A DNA stretch of 30,362 nucleotides from JALOOE01 sp964423545 (GTDB lineage Bacteria; Chloroflexota; Anaerolineae; CG2-30-64-16), in contig CAYRFV010000030.1 of NCBI GenBank assembly GCA_964423545.1, positions 1 through 30,362 of the forward strand, read 5' to 3'. Made by a program: the position numbers and the translations under genes. Positions 16,049-24,114 of the stretch are shown one piece after another. Below the pieces are notes generated by a model that was not told where the DNA came from, did no database searches, and was given only the letters and a program-made list of their open reading frames with translations. Position 1 is the first letter of the stretch. Every line of letters begins with the position of its first letter.

Positions 16049-17080
16049 TCAGTTCATCTGCTCTCTTGCCGCAACGATCAGGGCGACCACATTTTCCAAC
16101 GGCGTATCGGGCGAGATGGCGCCGGCCGGCGCCAGGATATAGCCGCCATCCGCAAACAGCTCGATCCGTTCGCGCACCTCGCGGCGCACGTCGTCGGGAG
16201 TTCCGAAGGGCAGCGTGCTCTGCGTGCCCAGCCCGCCCCAGAAAGTGATATCCTTGCCGAAATCCCGCCTGGCGACACGCACATCCATGGCCTCGGGCTG
16301 AAGCGGATGGTACACTTGCAGGCCGATTTCGATCAGGTCCGGGAGGATCTGAGTCAGCCTGCCGCACGAATGCATGGCGGAGACAAAACCATGCATGCGG
16401 ATCGTCTCGAAGATGCGTCTGTAGCGCCGCTTGTAGATCTTGCGCCAGAGATCGGGGCGCACCATCAGATTGTGCTGGAAACCCCAGTCATCGCCGACCC
16501 GCACGCCGTCCACGTCCATCCCCACGAGCTGTGGTATCAAGGCGCAGACGTAGTCCGTCAATTTCTCCGTGAACTCCTCGACAAACCGGACCTCTGCTGC
16601 CAGGTAGTAGAGATACCGCTCAAACCCGCCACACAGGCTCCAGGCCCGTTCGAACAAGCCGCCCAAGCTGACCAGCAGGAAACGATCGGGATACTGAGCG
16701 CGTTTGGCCGGCACATGATCGAACCTGCCAGGCAAGGAGGGGTCAGGCAGGCGGTAGCCTGCCAGTGAAGGCTCCGGGATAGGGGAGTAGACCAGCTCTC
16801 CCCAGTTGCCCGTTTCGTCTCGCATGCGCCAGATGTCGCCGAACTCCCCCTTGACCATACCCGGCTCCAGCGCTGGACCTGCCATGGCCGGCGGCAGCAG
16901 GGGCTTGACCCAAACAATGTGGTCCCCGGTGGCGGCAATTATGTCATCAGCACCGAAATGGCGCCTCAGCCCGTTCTCGATGCCTCGCGTCAGGTCCAAC
17001 TGCCACGGTATGAAGTCGAGTGCCTCGCGCCGAATGGAGCGATGGACGCGCTCGCGCGGGGTCAGGAAGCGGTGAGTCAT
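16049..17080 (-). CDS. uroporphyrinogen-decarboxylase-fold protein (second copy)
   Basis: The 343-residue protein keeps the family's N-terminal LTPRERVHRSIRREALDFIPW pattern. It has the probable metal-binding SAMHSCGRLTQILPDLIEIG (235-254), then HPLQPEAMD (258-266) and FWGGLGTQSTLPFGTPDDVR. The HSCG motif is that of MtaA/CmuA-like and uncharacterised UROD-fold proteins, while the Asp- and Arg-rich porphyrin site of HemE is not evident. It starts 3 bases after the neighbouring copy ends, so the two are almost certainly translated together. The two copies share fold but little sequence, suggesting different substrates or a heteromer. Confidence 0.7.
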   Translation of the reverse strand: MTHRFLTPRERVHRSIRREALDFIPWQLDLTRGIENGLRRHFGADDIIAATGDHIVWVKPLLPPAMAGPALEPGMVKGEFGDIWRMRDETGNWGELVYSPIPEPSLAGYRLPDPSLPGRFDHVPAKRAQYPDRFLLVSLGGLFERAWSLCGGFERYLYYLAAEVRFVEEFTEKLTDYVCALIPQLVGMDVDGVRVGDDWGFQHNLMVRPDLWRKIYKRRYRRIFETIRMHGFVSAMHSCGRLTQILPDLIEIGLQVYHPLQPEAMDVRVARRDFGKDITFWGGLGTQSTLPFGTPDDVRREVRERIELFADGGYILAPAGAISPDTPLENVVALIVAAREQMN

Positions 17081-17083
17081 GTC

Positions 17084-18190
17084 TCAAAGCCTCATGCCTG
17101 GATGGCTCAGCAGCTCTCGACGGCGCTCAACATAGTACACGTAGACGTCGTAGGACACGTCGGGGGGCACGAAGTGATCGAGAAGCGGGATATATCCCCC
17201 TTCCCGCAGCAGGGGCTGGATGCGGCGGAGCTCGGCATCGACGCCCTCGCGACCACTCGCAATCGCGCGTTTGTCCATGCCGCCGATCAGCGTGCAGCCC
17301 GGGCTGCGCCGGCGCAACTCGATGGGGTCGGCGCCGGCCGCGATCTCGCACGGATGCACGCCGTCCATTCCCGCCTCCATGTAGATCGGCAGCAGGTCGT
17401 TGACACGTCCGTCGCAGTCGACCATGATGATCGGCCCGCCGCCTGCGCGCAGGAGCCCGACCAGCTCCTCGTACGCCGGCTGCATGTACCGGCGCACCAG
17501 CCGGGGTGAGATCAACGAGGCGGTCTTGTAGGCCATGTCCTCCCACACCTGCACAAAGTCAAGCGCTCCGGTGGCCAGCAGTCGGGGCAAAAGATCCCTG
17601 GCGAACTGCACCCGGTCGGCAATCATGCGCCGCACCAGGTGCGGCTGGTCGTAGAACGCCATGCACCAGTTCTCCAGCCCCATCAGGGCGCGCGGAAAGC
17701 CGAAAAAAGAGCGGAAGTTGAGGCCCACGATCTCGCCCCGTTGGCGTCGCCAATGCAGGTCCTCGGCGAAGTCCTCGGCATACCGACCGGGGTCCTTGCC
17801 GTTCAATCGCGGGAGCAGCGCCTCATAGTCTGCTTCGTTCTGCACGGGGAAACGGATGTAGCTGGGAATGCTCTTGAACTGCTTCTGCTGCCGAAACAGA
17901 ACGCCCATTTCGTCGCGGATCACCTGGTTCGTCTCGTCTTCCTCGATCACCATGCGCTCGAAGGTGGGGTGAAGCCTGTCGTTAATCTCCAACCAGTTGA
18001 TGTTGAAGCTGCGGTCCAGCCCCAGGTAGTCCTCCAGGTGGCGCAGGTGAGTGATCCACTTCGGCAATCCCTCATGATGCCAGCGCTGCAGCGTCTCATC
18101 CCACAGGCCCATCTCCATCAGCGGGATGCGATCAACCGGCTGGAAGCGCATGAGGCGCAGAAAACGTTCGCGTTGAGTGAGTTGCGGCAT
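17084..18190 (-). CDS. uroporphyrinogen-decarboxylase-fold protein (first copy)
   Basis: The 368-residue protein opens with LTQRERFLRLMRFQPVDRIPLMEMGLWDETLQRW, the usual start of UROD-like proteins found in sugar-catabolic clusters. IIMVDCDGRVNDLLPIYMEAGMDGVHPCEIAAGAD (254-288) is the metal/substrate strand, with Asp-Cys-Asp where copy two has His-Ser-Cys. GGMDKR (303-308) follows. Function is unknown. It lies 40 bases after the second BNR gene and 3 bases before copy two. Confidence 0.72.
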   Translation of the reverse strand: MPQLTQRERFLRLMRFQPVDRIPLMEMGLWDETLQRWHHEGLPKWITHLRHLEDYLGLDRSFNINWLEINDRLHPTFERMVIEEDETNQVIRDEMGVLFRQQKQFKSIPSYIRFPVQNEADYEALLPRLNGKDPGRYAEDFAEDLHWRRQRGEIVGLNFRSFFGFPRALMGLENWCMAFYDQPHLVRRMIADRVQFARDLLPRLLATGALDFVQVWEDMAYKTASLISPRLVRRYMQPAYEELVGLLRAGGGPIIMVDCDGRVNDLLPIYMEAGMDGVHPCEIAAGADPIELRRRSPGCTLIGGMDKRAIASGREGVDAELRRIQPLLREGGYIPLLDHFVPPDVSYDVYVYYVERRRELLSHPGMRL

Positions 18191-18230
18191 TGACTTTGAC
18201 CTGAAAGCGTGAACGGATTGGCGTGCTGCC

Positions 18231-19361
18231 CTACAGGAACGCCGGCAGCGCGACGCGCAGCACCGCCACTGCTTCCTTGCGGAGTGAGACGATCACGTAC
18301 AGGAAGCCGTCATGGATCATCGTGTGGGGGTAGCCATACAGCCCGCCCTTATGCAGGCCAGGCCGTCGCTGGACATATTCCTCATCGGCCAGGATGAAAT
18401 GGCGGTCGAAGTGAATCCCGTCCTCGGAGAGCGACAGCACCAGGGGGTTGCGCGCGCCTCGGGGCTCCGGGTCCGGGCAGCCGACGTAGTAGTACCGGCC
18501 GTCGGGCAGCCGGCCAAGGTGGAACTTGGTGTTGTTGTCGGTGAAGGCGGTCTCCTGGGGCGCGGACCACGTAGCGCCGTCGTCACGACTCTCGGTGACC
18601 CACAGCTTACCTGCATAACCGGGACCGGTGGCGCGCAACAGCATGTGCAGCACGCCGTCAGCTGTCTGATAGAACGAGCCCTCGCACAGGCCGGCGGGCC
18701 AGCCCATGGCCTCCTGCACTCGCCAGAATGCTTCCGAATCATCGAAGATCGCCGCGGCCATGTCGTTCGGGTAGATGCCGGTCATCTTCCAGCCCACCAG
18801 TCCGCCCGGATCGTCGGAATAAGGGAATGCAATATTGCCGCTGATGATGAGCCGTCCGGACCCGGTGCGCTGCGGGCCGTGGTTGGGCACGACCGGCAGG
18901 CCCAAATCGCGTTTTCCGCTCCAAGTGCGCCCATCGGTGGTGGTCATGGCCCACAGGCGCGTGGCCTGGTGGTCCCGGCCACCCCGGATGCCGGCGTGGA
19001 TCGCCTCGGCTGAGTATTCATACTGGCCGCAGTAGGCCACCAGGACACCCTCGTGCTGGTGGAAGCCGGACGCCGTGAGCACGAGCTCGGAGTGCCTGCC
19101 GGCAAGCGGCCCGATCAGCGGTTCCGGCGCGCTCCAACGGTCGAACGCTGCTGCAGAAGCGATGAGCACGCGCTGACCAGGGTAGTCCTCATGCTCGTAG
19201 CCGTTCGACCAGATGGCGTAGAAGCGACCCTGGAAGTGGGTGATGGAGGCGTGATGCGAGTAGGTCCACTCTCGTTCGGGCCGATAGAGATCGACGCGCT
19301 CCACCGGAAGCTTGGGACGGAGCGCCTGCCGGTTTGTGCGGTTGGTGATGGGGCTTGGCAT
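18231..19361 (-). CDS. BNR-repeat sialidase-like protein (second copy)
   Basis: The 376-residue predicted beta-propeller contains Asp-box-like motifs TTDGRTWS, SRDDGATWS and LSEDGIHFD. Its segments RPEREWTYSHHASITHFQGRFYAIWSNG and TGPGYAGKLWVTES also fit BNR exo-sialidase or glycosidase-like proteins. No signal peptide is seen. The start is ATG 19361, with AAAGGAAA about 4 bases upstream; a longer in-frame extension of 47 codons lacks family similarity. A GCCGCC/GGCGGC hairpin (19375-19392) sits just upstream of the ribosome-binding site. The other 130 bases of the gap to the binding-protein gene show nothing I can name. Substrate is unknown. Confidence 0.7.
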   Translation of the reverse strand: MPSPITNRTNRQALRPKLPVERVDLYRPEREWTYSHHASITHFQGRFYAIWSNGYEHEDYPGQRVLIASAAAFDRWSAPEPLIGPLAGRHSELVLTASGFHQHEGVLVAYCGQYEYSAEAIHAGIRGGRDHQATRLWAMTTTDGRTWSGKRDLGLPVVPNHGPQRTGSGRLIISGNIAFPYSDDPGGLVGWKMTGIYPNDMAAAIFDDSEAFWRVQEAMGWPAGLCEGSFYQTADGVLHMLLRATGPGYAGKLWVTESRDDGATWSAPQETAFTDNNTKFHLGRLPDGRYYYVGCPDPEPRGARNPLVLSLSEDGIHFDRHFILADEEYVQRRPGLHKGGLYGYPHTMIHDGFLYVIVSLRKEAVAVLRVALPAFL

Positions 19362-19520
19362 GACGGTTTCCTTTGCCGCCGGAGACGGCGGCTGCTCGCG
19401 CCACCCAGGCGCCTTCGATGGAAGACCGGTCGATGCGGGGTACAGCGCCTGCGAATCGCTGCGTTTGCACGCTGCGCCCGCGCCCTCATCGGCATGCGCC
19501 ATACCCCTACCGCCGCTGGC

Positions 19521-21216
19521 CTATCCGCGCGCTTCCGCCTCGTTGTAGATCTTCTCCAGGTCGGGCGCGCCGGCCTTGATCGCATCCTGCACCGCTTTGT
19601 CCCAATCGGCCATCGTTGCCTGGCCGATCACCACCTTGTCAATCGCCGGATCCACGATCGCATTGACGGCCGTCTGTATCTTCTTCAGGTTCTCGCTCTC
19701 CTCCTTGGTGAAGGAGGGGACCATCACCTCGGGATGCAGACCCTTATCGCTGGACGACATCGCGTACCACGCATCAGCTTCGCCCGGCGCATCCCAGGTG
19801 TAGATGACCGCATCGTCCCACAGCAGACCGAAGTCCAGTTGCCCGGTGCCCGTGTCGGATTGGTACGACCGGAAGGGATCGGCCTTCGACTTGTACTTCT
19901 CGACGATCTCCGGCTTGAGCACACGCGAGCCCATCGGCATCAGCGTCTGCAGGTTGGCCGTCGTGTAGTCGCTGATGGCGTCCGGCCGGCTTCCCTTCAA
20001 CGTGTAGTGCGTGTCCTGCACGCCCCAACTGCACGTGTCGAGCCCGATGGGCGTCAGCTTCCAGTCCAGCAGCTCGATGGCGCGTTCCGGACTCTTGCAG
20101 TTGGCGCCGATGCACCACCCACCGCCGCTGCCCGCGAAGCCGCTGTAGTCGTTCTGGCGGGCGCCTTTCGTGCCCTTCGGGATAGGAAATGGGGTCCAGG
20201 TCGCCTTGGGATCCGCCCCGCGCACGGCCTGGTTCCAGCGCACGCAGAAGCTGAAGTTATCCCACGAGAAGACACCCTTGCCGCTGCTGTTCCTCTCGTG
20301 CCACTGATCCGGTGTAGCAATGGCAAAGTCGGGATCGAGGAGCTGCTCCTTGTACAGCTTGTTGAAATATGCCAGCGCCTCCTTGAACTCGGGATGAATC
20401 GGGCCATACAGCCACTTGCCCTTGCCTTCGGTTTCTTCCCAATAAGGCACGTCGATGCCTTTGGCCCAGCCGCCCAATCCACTGCCGAAGGGATAGGCCA
20501 CGATCATCAGTGAACGCTTGATGCCGCTTTGCGACCCCGGCTTGCGGGCCGTCCAACCCAGAACGTTGGGATTAGCCTTCTTGATCTCCTTCAGCGCCTG
20601 ATATATCTTCTCGAAATCATCGGGCACCGGCATGCCGACCTTGTCGAGGAGATCCTTCCTGATGCACGGCATCGGCGCCAGCAGCTTGGTGTTGTAGCTG
20701 GTGGCAGGGATGATGTAGAGGTCACCGTTCATCTTCAGCTTCTTGACCACGTCCGGGTAGGAAGCCAGGTACTTCTTGANNNNNNNNNNGCACCGGCTTG
20801 AAGACACTCGGATCGGCGAAGTCCCGGATGTCGTTGAAGCCGGCACGCATGATATCGGGCACCTGCTTCGTCGCCATCCACACCTTCTGTTTGGCCAGCC
20901 AGTCGGCGTCGGGCACCGGCTGGAAATTGAGCTTGACGCCGGTGGCCTGTGAAGTCGCCACGTGCGCCGGAGCGTCCTGCAAGATCGGCTGCGAAGGATG
21001 CTCGCCTCTGGCTATGACAAGCTCGACGGCGGGCTTGGCGGCTGCCGCAGCCGGCGCCGCTGGAGCCTTGGTGGCCGCCGCAGCCGGCGCCGCGGTCGCG
21101 GCCGGCGCCGGGGCTGGCCCCGCGGCTGGGGCGGGCGCGCACGCTGCCGCTGCGGCGCTCGCTGCCGCGAACGCGCCGGCCGCGATGAACTTGCGTCGTG
21201 TCAACTTGGTGGACAT
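19521..21216 (-). CDS. extracellular sugar-binding lipoprotein (LplA-like), interrupted by assembly gap
   Basis: The N-terminus (from ATG 21216) has a twin-arginine motif RRKFIAAG (7-14), a hydrophobic Ala-rich stretch and a lipobox-like AAAC with Cys26, followed by an Ala/Pro/Lys linker. After the 10-N run the reading resumes as KKYLASYPDVVKKL and continues with GDLYIIPATSYNTK, the usual layout of LplA-type CUT1 binding proteins of about 550 residues. The protein would be exported folded, lipid-anchored outside the membrane, and deliver substrate to the two permeases downstream of the IclR gene. The two halves are in different frames across the Ns, which I attribute to an arbitrary gap length and not to a frameshift. 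GGAGG precedes the ATG. Confidence 0.85.
20780..20789. other. assembly gap (10 Ns)
   Basis: Ten Ns interrupt the solute-binding-protein gene. The partial codons on either side (one base on the 5' side, two on the 3' side) require the missing length to be a multiple of three, so the N count is a placeholder. Comparison with the family suggests about a dozen residues are missing. Confidence 0.95.
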
Positions 21217-21347
21217 GGTTGGTTTCCTCCTGGAAGTGAACGTGTTGAAGATTCATCGGAAGTTCTCCGGGGCACCAGTTCTCTGCAAGCACTCCCTCCT
21301 TTCCTCACCACCACCAGCCTCCCGCGCCCGTTGCCTGTCGTTGCCCT

Positions 21348-22229
21348 CTATCCCTTGATCGCCCCGATCATGACTCCCCGGACGAAATACTTCTGCACGA
21401 ACGGATAGACCAACAGGATAGGGATCGTCGAGACCATGATCGTCGCGTACTTCAGCGTCTGCTCGATCACGGCGAAATCGGAGGCGCCGGCCAGCTCGTT
21501 GGTCTGCTCGAAGCGGCCCAGAATCACGATGTTGCGCATGACCAGTTGGATGGGATACTTGGCACGGTCGTTCAGGAAGATCAAGGCGTTGAAGAAATCG
21601 TTCCAGTGCGCCACCGCGTAGAACATCAGCAAGGTGGCCAACACCGCTTTGGACAGCGGCAGCGCGACACGGATGAGCGTCTGGAGATCGTTGGCCCCGT
21701 CGATCAGCGCCGCCTCGTACAACTCCTCCGGAATCTGTTGGAAGCTGGTGCGCAAGATGAACATGTTCCACACGTTGATCGCGCCGGGCAGCAGCAGCGC
21801 CCACATGTTATTGATCAGGCCGAGCTGCATGACGAGCAGATAGAGCGGGATCAGCCCCCCGGAGAAAAACATGGTCAACGTGATGATCCAGGTGAAGACT
21901 CTCCTGCCGGAAAAACGCGGGCGGGCCAGCGGATAGGCGCACAAGGTGGTCATCGCCAGGTTGATCGCCGTGCCCAGCGTTGTGTACACCAACGAGTTGC
22001 GCAGTGAGAGCGGCACAGCGGGATTCTCGAACACCAGCTTGTACGAATCCAGGGTGAAACCGACCGGAAAGAGCTGGACTTCCCCGCGCAGAACCGCGTT
22101 GCCGTTGCTCAACGAGACCACAGTGATGTAGTAAAAAGGATAGAGCGTGGCGACAACCACCAGGATCAACAAGATGATGTTGACCTTGTCGAAGATCCGT
22201 GAGCCGAGCGTCTTGTCGTAATCAATCAT
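21348..22229 (-). CDS. carbohydrate ABC transporter permease (YtcP/LplC-like)
   Basis: The 293-residue membrane protein has about six helices, beginning at 17-38, and the permease EAA loop YEAALIDGANDLQTLIRVALPL (171-192) that docks the ATPase. It ends FVQKYFVRGVMIGAIKG, the usual C-terminus of LplC/YtcP permeases. ATG 22229 has GGGGAGG about 10 bases upstream; the longer frame overlaps the first permease. It starts 19 bases after that gene, and the binding-protein gene follows after 131 bases. It carries substrate delivered by the binding lipoprotein and needs an ATPase encoded elsewhere. Confidence 0.92.
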   Translation of the reverse strand: MIDYDKTLGSRIFDKVNIILLILVVVATLYPFYYITVVSLSNGNAVLRGEVQLFPVGFTLDSYKLVFENPAVPLSLRNSLVYTTLGTAINLAMTTLCAYPLARPRFSGRRVFTWIITLTMFFSGGLIPLYLLVMQLGLINNMWALLLPGAINVWNMFILRTSFQQIPEELYEAALIDGANDLQTLIRVALPLSKAVLATLLMFYAVAHWNDFFNALIFLNDRAKYPIQLVMRNIVILGRFEQTNELAGASDFAVIEQTLKYATIMVSTIPILLVYPFVQKYFVRGVMIGAIKG

Positions 22230-22248
22230 CGCGTCGCCGCCTCCCCGT

Positions 22249-23208
22249 TCACCACAGGCTGGTATCGCCGAGCCGCTTGGCGATCCAGTTCGCCCCGACG
22301 ATGAACACCAGACCGACCACCGCCTGGAAGAGCCCGACCGCAGTCGCAAAGCTGAAATCCGCGCCGACGATGCCGCGGCGGTAGATATAGGTGCCCAGCA
22401 CGTCGGCCGTCTCGTAGATCGCAGGCGAGTAGAGCAGCAGGATCATCTGATAATCCACCGTGAGAAGCTGGCCAATGCGCAGCAGAAACATGATCGTCAC
22501 GGTCGGCGCGATGCCCGGCAGAGTGATGTGGAGCAGGCGCTGCCATCGGCCGGCGCCATCGATCACCGCCGCCTCGATCAGTTCCGGGCTGATCGCCGTC
22601 AGCGCGGCCAGGTAGATCACCGATGCCCAGCCGGCGTGCTGCCAGATCCCGGAGAAGGTGAAGACCGGGGCAAACCATTCAGGCAATTGCATGAAGGGGA
22701 TCGGCTGACCCCCCAGACGCTTGATCAGGCTGTTGACCGGGCCATCGGAGGCCAGAAAGCTGATGACCATGCCAGACACCACCACGAGCGAGATGAAGTG
22801 GGGCAGGTAGCTCGACGTCTGAACGATCCGCTTGAACCGCAGGGTGCGCAGCTCGTTCAGCAGCAGGGCCAGGATGATGGGCGCCGGAAATCCGATAATG
22901 AGGTGCCACAGCCGCAGGACGATGGTGTTGCGGACCACCAGCCACGAGTAGGGGTTAGAAAAGAACTCCTCGAAGTATTTGAGCCCGACCCACGGGCTGC
23001 CCATGATGCCTTCGCTGACGTCGAAGTCGCGGAAGGCCAGGGTGACACCATACAAGGGGATATAGTGAAAGACGATGAAGTACGCCAGGGGCAAGAGCAC
23101 CATGAGATACAGGTACTTGTCGCGTTGAAAGGTGCGCGCCACTCGCTTGACCAGCGGCCCGGCTTGTGGCACGTTCCTCGCCTTCGACCCCGCAGCAATC
23201 GTGGTCAT
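22249..23208 (-). CDS. carbohydrate ABC transporter permease (LplB-like)
   Basis: The 319-residue permease has a first helix at about 33-52 (YLYLMVLLPLAYFIVFHYIP), the typical GSPWVGLKYFEEFF periplasmic segment (70-83) and the EAA loop IEAAVIDGAGRWQRLLHITLP (211-231). The C-terminal TADVLGTYIYRRGI and FSFATAVGLFQ are LplB hallmarks. GAGGAG precedes the ATG. It lies 18 bases after the IclR gene and 19 before the second permease. The LplB/YtcP pairing points to uptake of oligosaccharides or modified sugars. Confidence 0.92.
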   Translation of the reverse strand: MTTIAAGSKARNVPQAGPLVKRVARTFQRDKYLYLMVLLPLAYFIVFHYIPLYGVTLAFRDFDVSEGIMGSPWVGLKYFEEFFSNPYSWLVVRNTIVLRLWHLIIGFPAPIILALLLNELRTLRFKRIVQTSSYLPHFISLVVVSGMVISFLASDGPVNSLIKRLGGQPIPFMQLPEWFAPVFTFSGIWQHAGWASVIYLAALTAISPELIEAAVIDGAGRWQRLLHITLPGIAPTVTIMFLLRIGQLLTVDYQMILLLYSPAIYETADVLGTYIYRRGIVGADFSFATAVGLFQAVVGLVFIVGANWIAKRLGDTSLW

Positions 23209-23226
23209 CTTCGGCTCCTCGTCGCT

Positions 23227-24114
23227 TCAGCGGGCCGCCATGGCCGTCGCCGGAGCAGTCTCCTCGATCACCGCTCCCGCCGGCGCCACCGGAGCAGCCG
23301 GGGCGTCGAGCGGCAGGCGGCTGCCCCAAGTGCGCGTGGCCGGCGCAAGCACCAAGGCCGGCCGCGCCGGCACGAACCCCATGCGCCGCGCGGCCTCTTG
23401 GGCCGTCTCACGGACGCGGCGTGCCAGCTCCGCCAGCCGGCGGCCGACGATCTCGGGATCGGCGCCTGAGATGCTGCATGCGGCGATCACCCGACCCCCT
23501 GCGTCGAAGATCGGCGCGCCCACGCAGAAGGTGTGCAACTCGTGTTCCTGGTTGTCCAGGGCAAAGCCGCGTGACCGGATGGCCGCTAGCTCCTGCCGCA
23601 GGTCCTCCAGGCGGGTGATCGTGCGCTCGCTGGAGGCCGGCAGCCCCACCCGCGCCACGATCGCTTCAACCTCCGCCGGGGGCAAGTAGGCGAGCATCGC
23701 CTTACCGACGGATGTACAGTGCAGGTGCGTGCGATCCCCCACAGCGGTGCGCGCCATCAGACGGTTGGGCGACTCCACGGCATAGATGTACAAGCCGAAG
23801 TCACCGTCGAGCGCCGTCAGGTAGACCGATTCGCGGCACACGTCGGCCAGCTCGCGGAGCAGCGGCGCAACCCGATCGCGCAGCTCCACGTTGACGCGCA
23901 CCCCCTGCGTCAGCGCGACCACAGCCGTGCCCAGCGCATAGCGATCGCCGTCCACCTTCTCAATGAAACCGCACGAGAGCAGGGTTGCCAGCAGGTTGTG
24001 CGTGGTGCTTTTCGGCATTCCCAGACGATCGGCAATCTCGGCCAGGGTGAGCCGCGGCTCAGCCGGGCTGAAGGCTTGCAGGATACTGATTGCCTTCAGA
24101 ACGGAATTGATCAT
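23227..24114 (-). CDS. IclR-family transcriptional regulator
   Basis: The 295-residue protein has an N-terminal winged helix-turn-helix (SVLKAISILQAFSPAEPRLTLAEIADRLGMPKSTTHNLLATL, 4-45) and the IclR effector domain with HCTSVGKAMLAYL (132-143). The start at ATG 24114 overlaps the stop of the sialidase-like gene as ATGA, which fixes it and suggests translational coupling; a frame 49 codons longer is rejected. An unusual Ala/Pro-rich tail of about 50 residues (246-295) extends beyond the normal end of the family. It probably binds the TGTTCCAC palindrome upstream of its own operon and responds to an intermediate of the pathway. Confidence 0.9.
   Translation of the reverse strand: MINSVLKAISILQAFSPAEPRLTLAEIADRLGMPKSTTHNLLATLLSCGFIEKVDGDRYALGTAVVALTQGVRVNVELRDRVAPLLRELADVCRESVYLTALDGDFGLYIYAVESPNRLMARTAVGDRTHLHCTSVGKAMLAYLPPAEVEAIVARVGLPASSERTITRLEDLRQELAAIRSRGFALDNQEHELHTFCVGAPIFDAGGRVIAACSISGADPEIVGRRLAELARRVRETAQEAARRMGFVPARPALVLAPATRTWGSRLPLDAPAAPVAPAGAVIEETAPATAMAAR

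Noticed and set aside
10263..18190. HemE-type heme biosynthesis for the UROD-fold genes
   Set aside because: No other heme genes are nearby, the porphyrin-binding pattern is not evident and three divergent copies sit in a sugar operon.
19053..20513. 486-residue plus frame opposite the binding-protein gene
   Set aside because: Antisense shadow without recognisable domains; the minus strand carries the LplA-like protein.
20722..20846. Apparent frameshift splitting the solute-binding protein
   Set aside because: It coincides with the N run, so it is explained by the artificial gap length.
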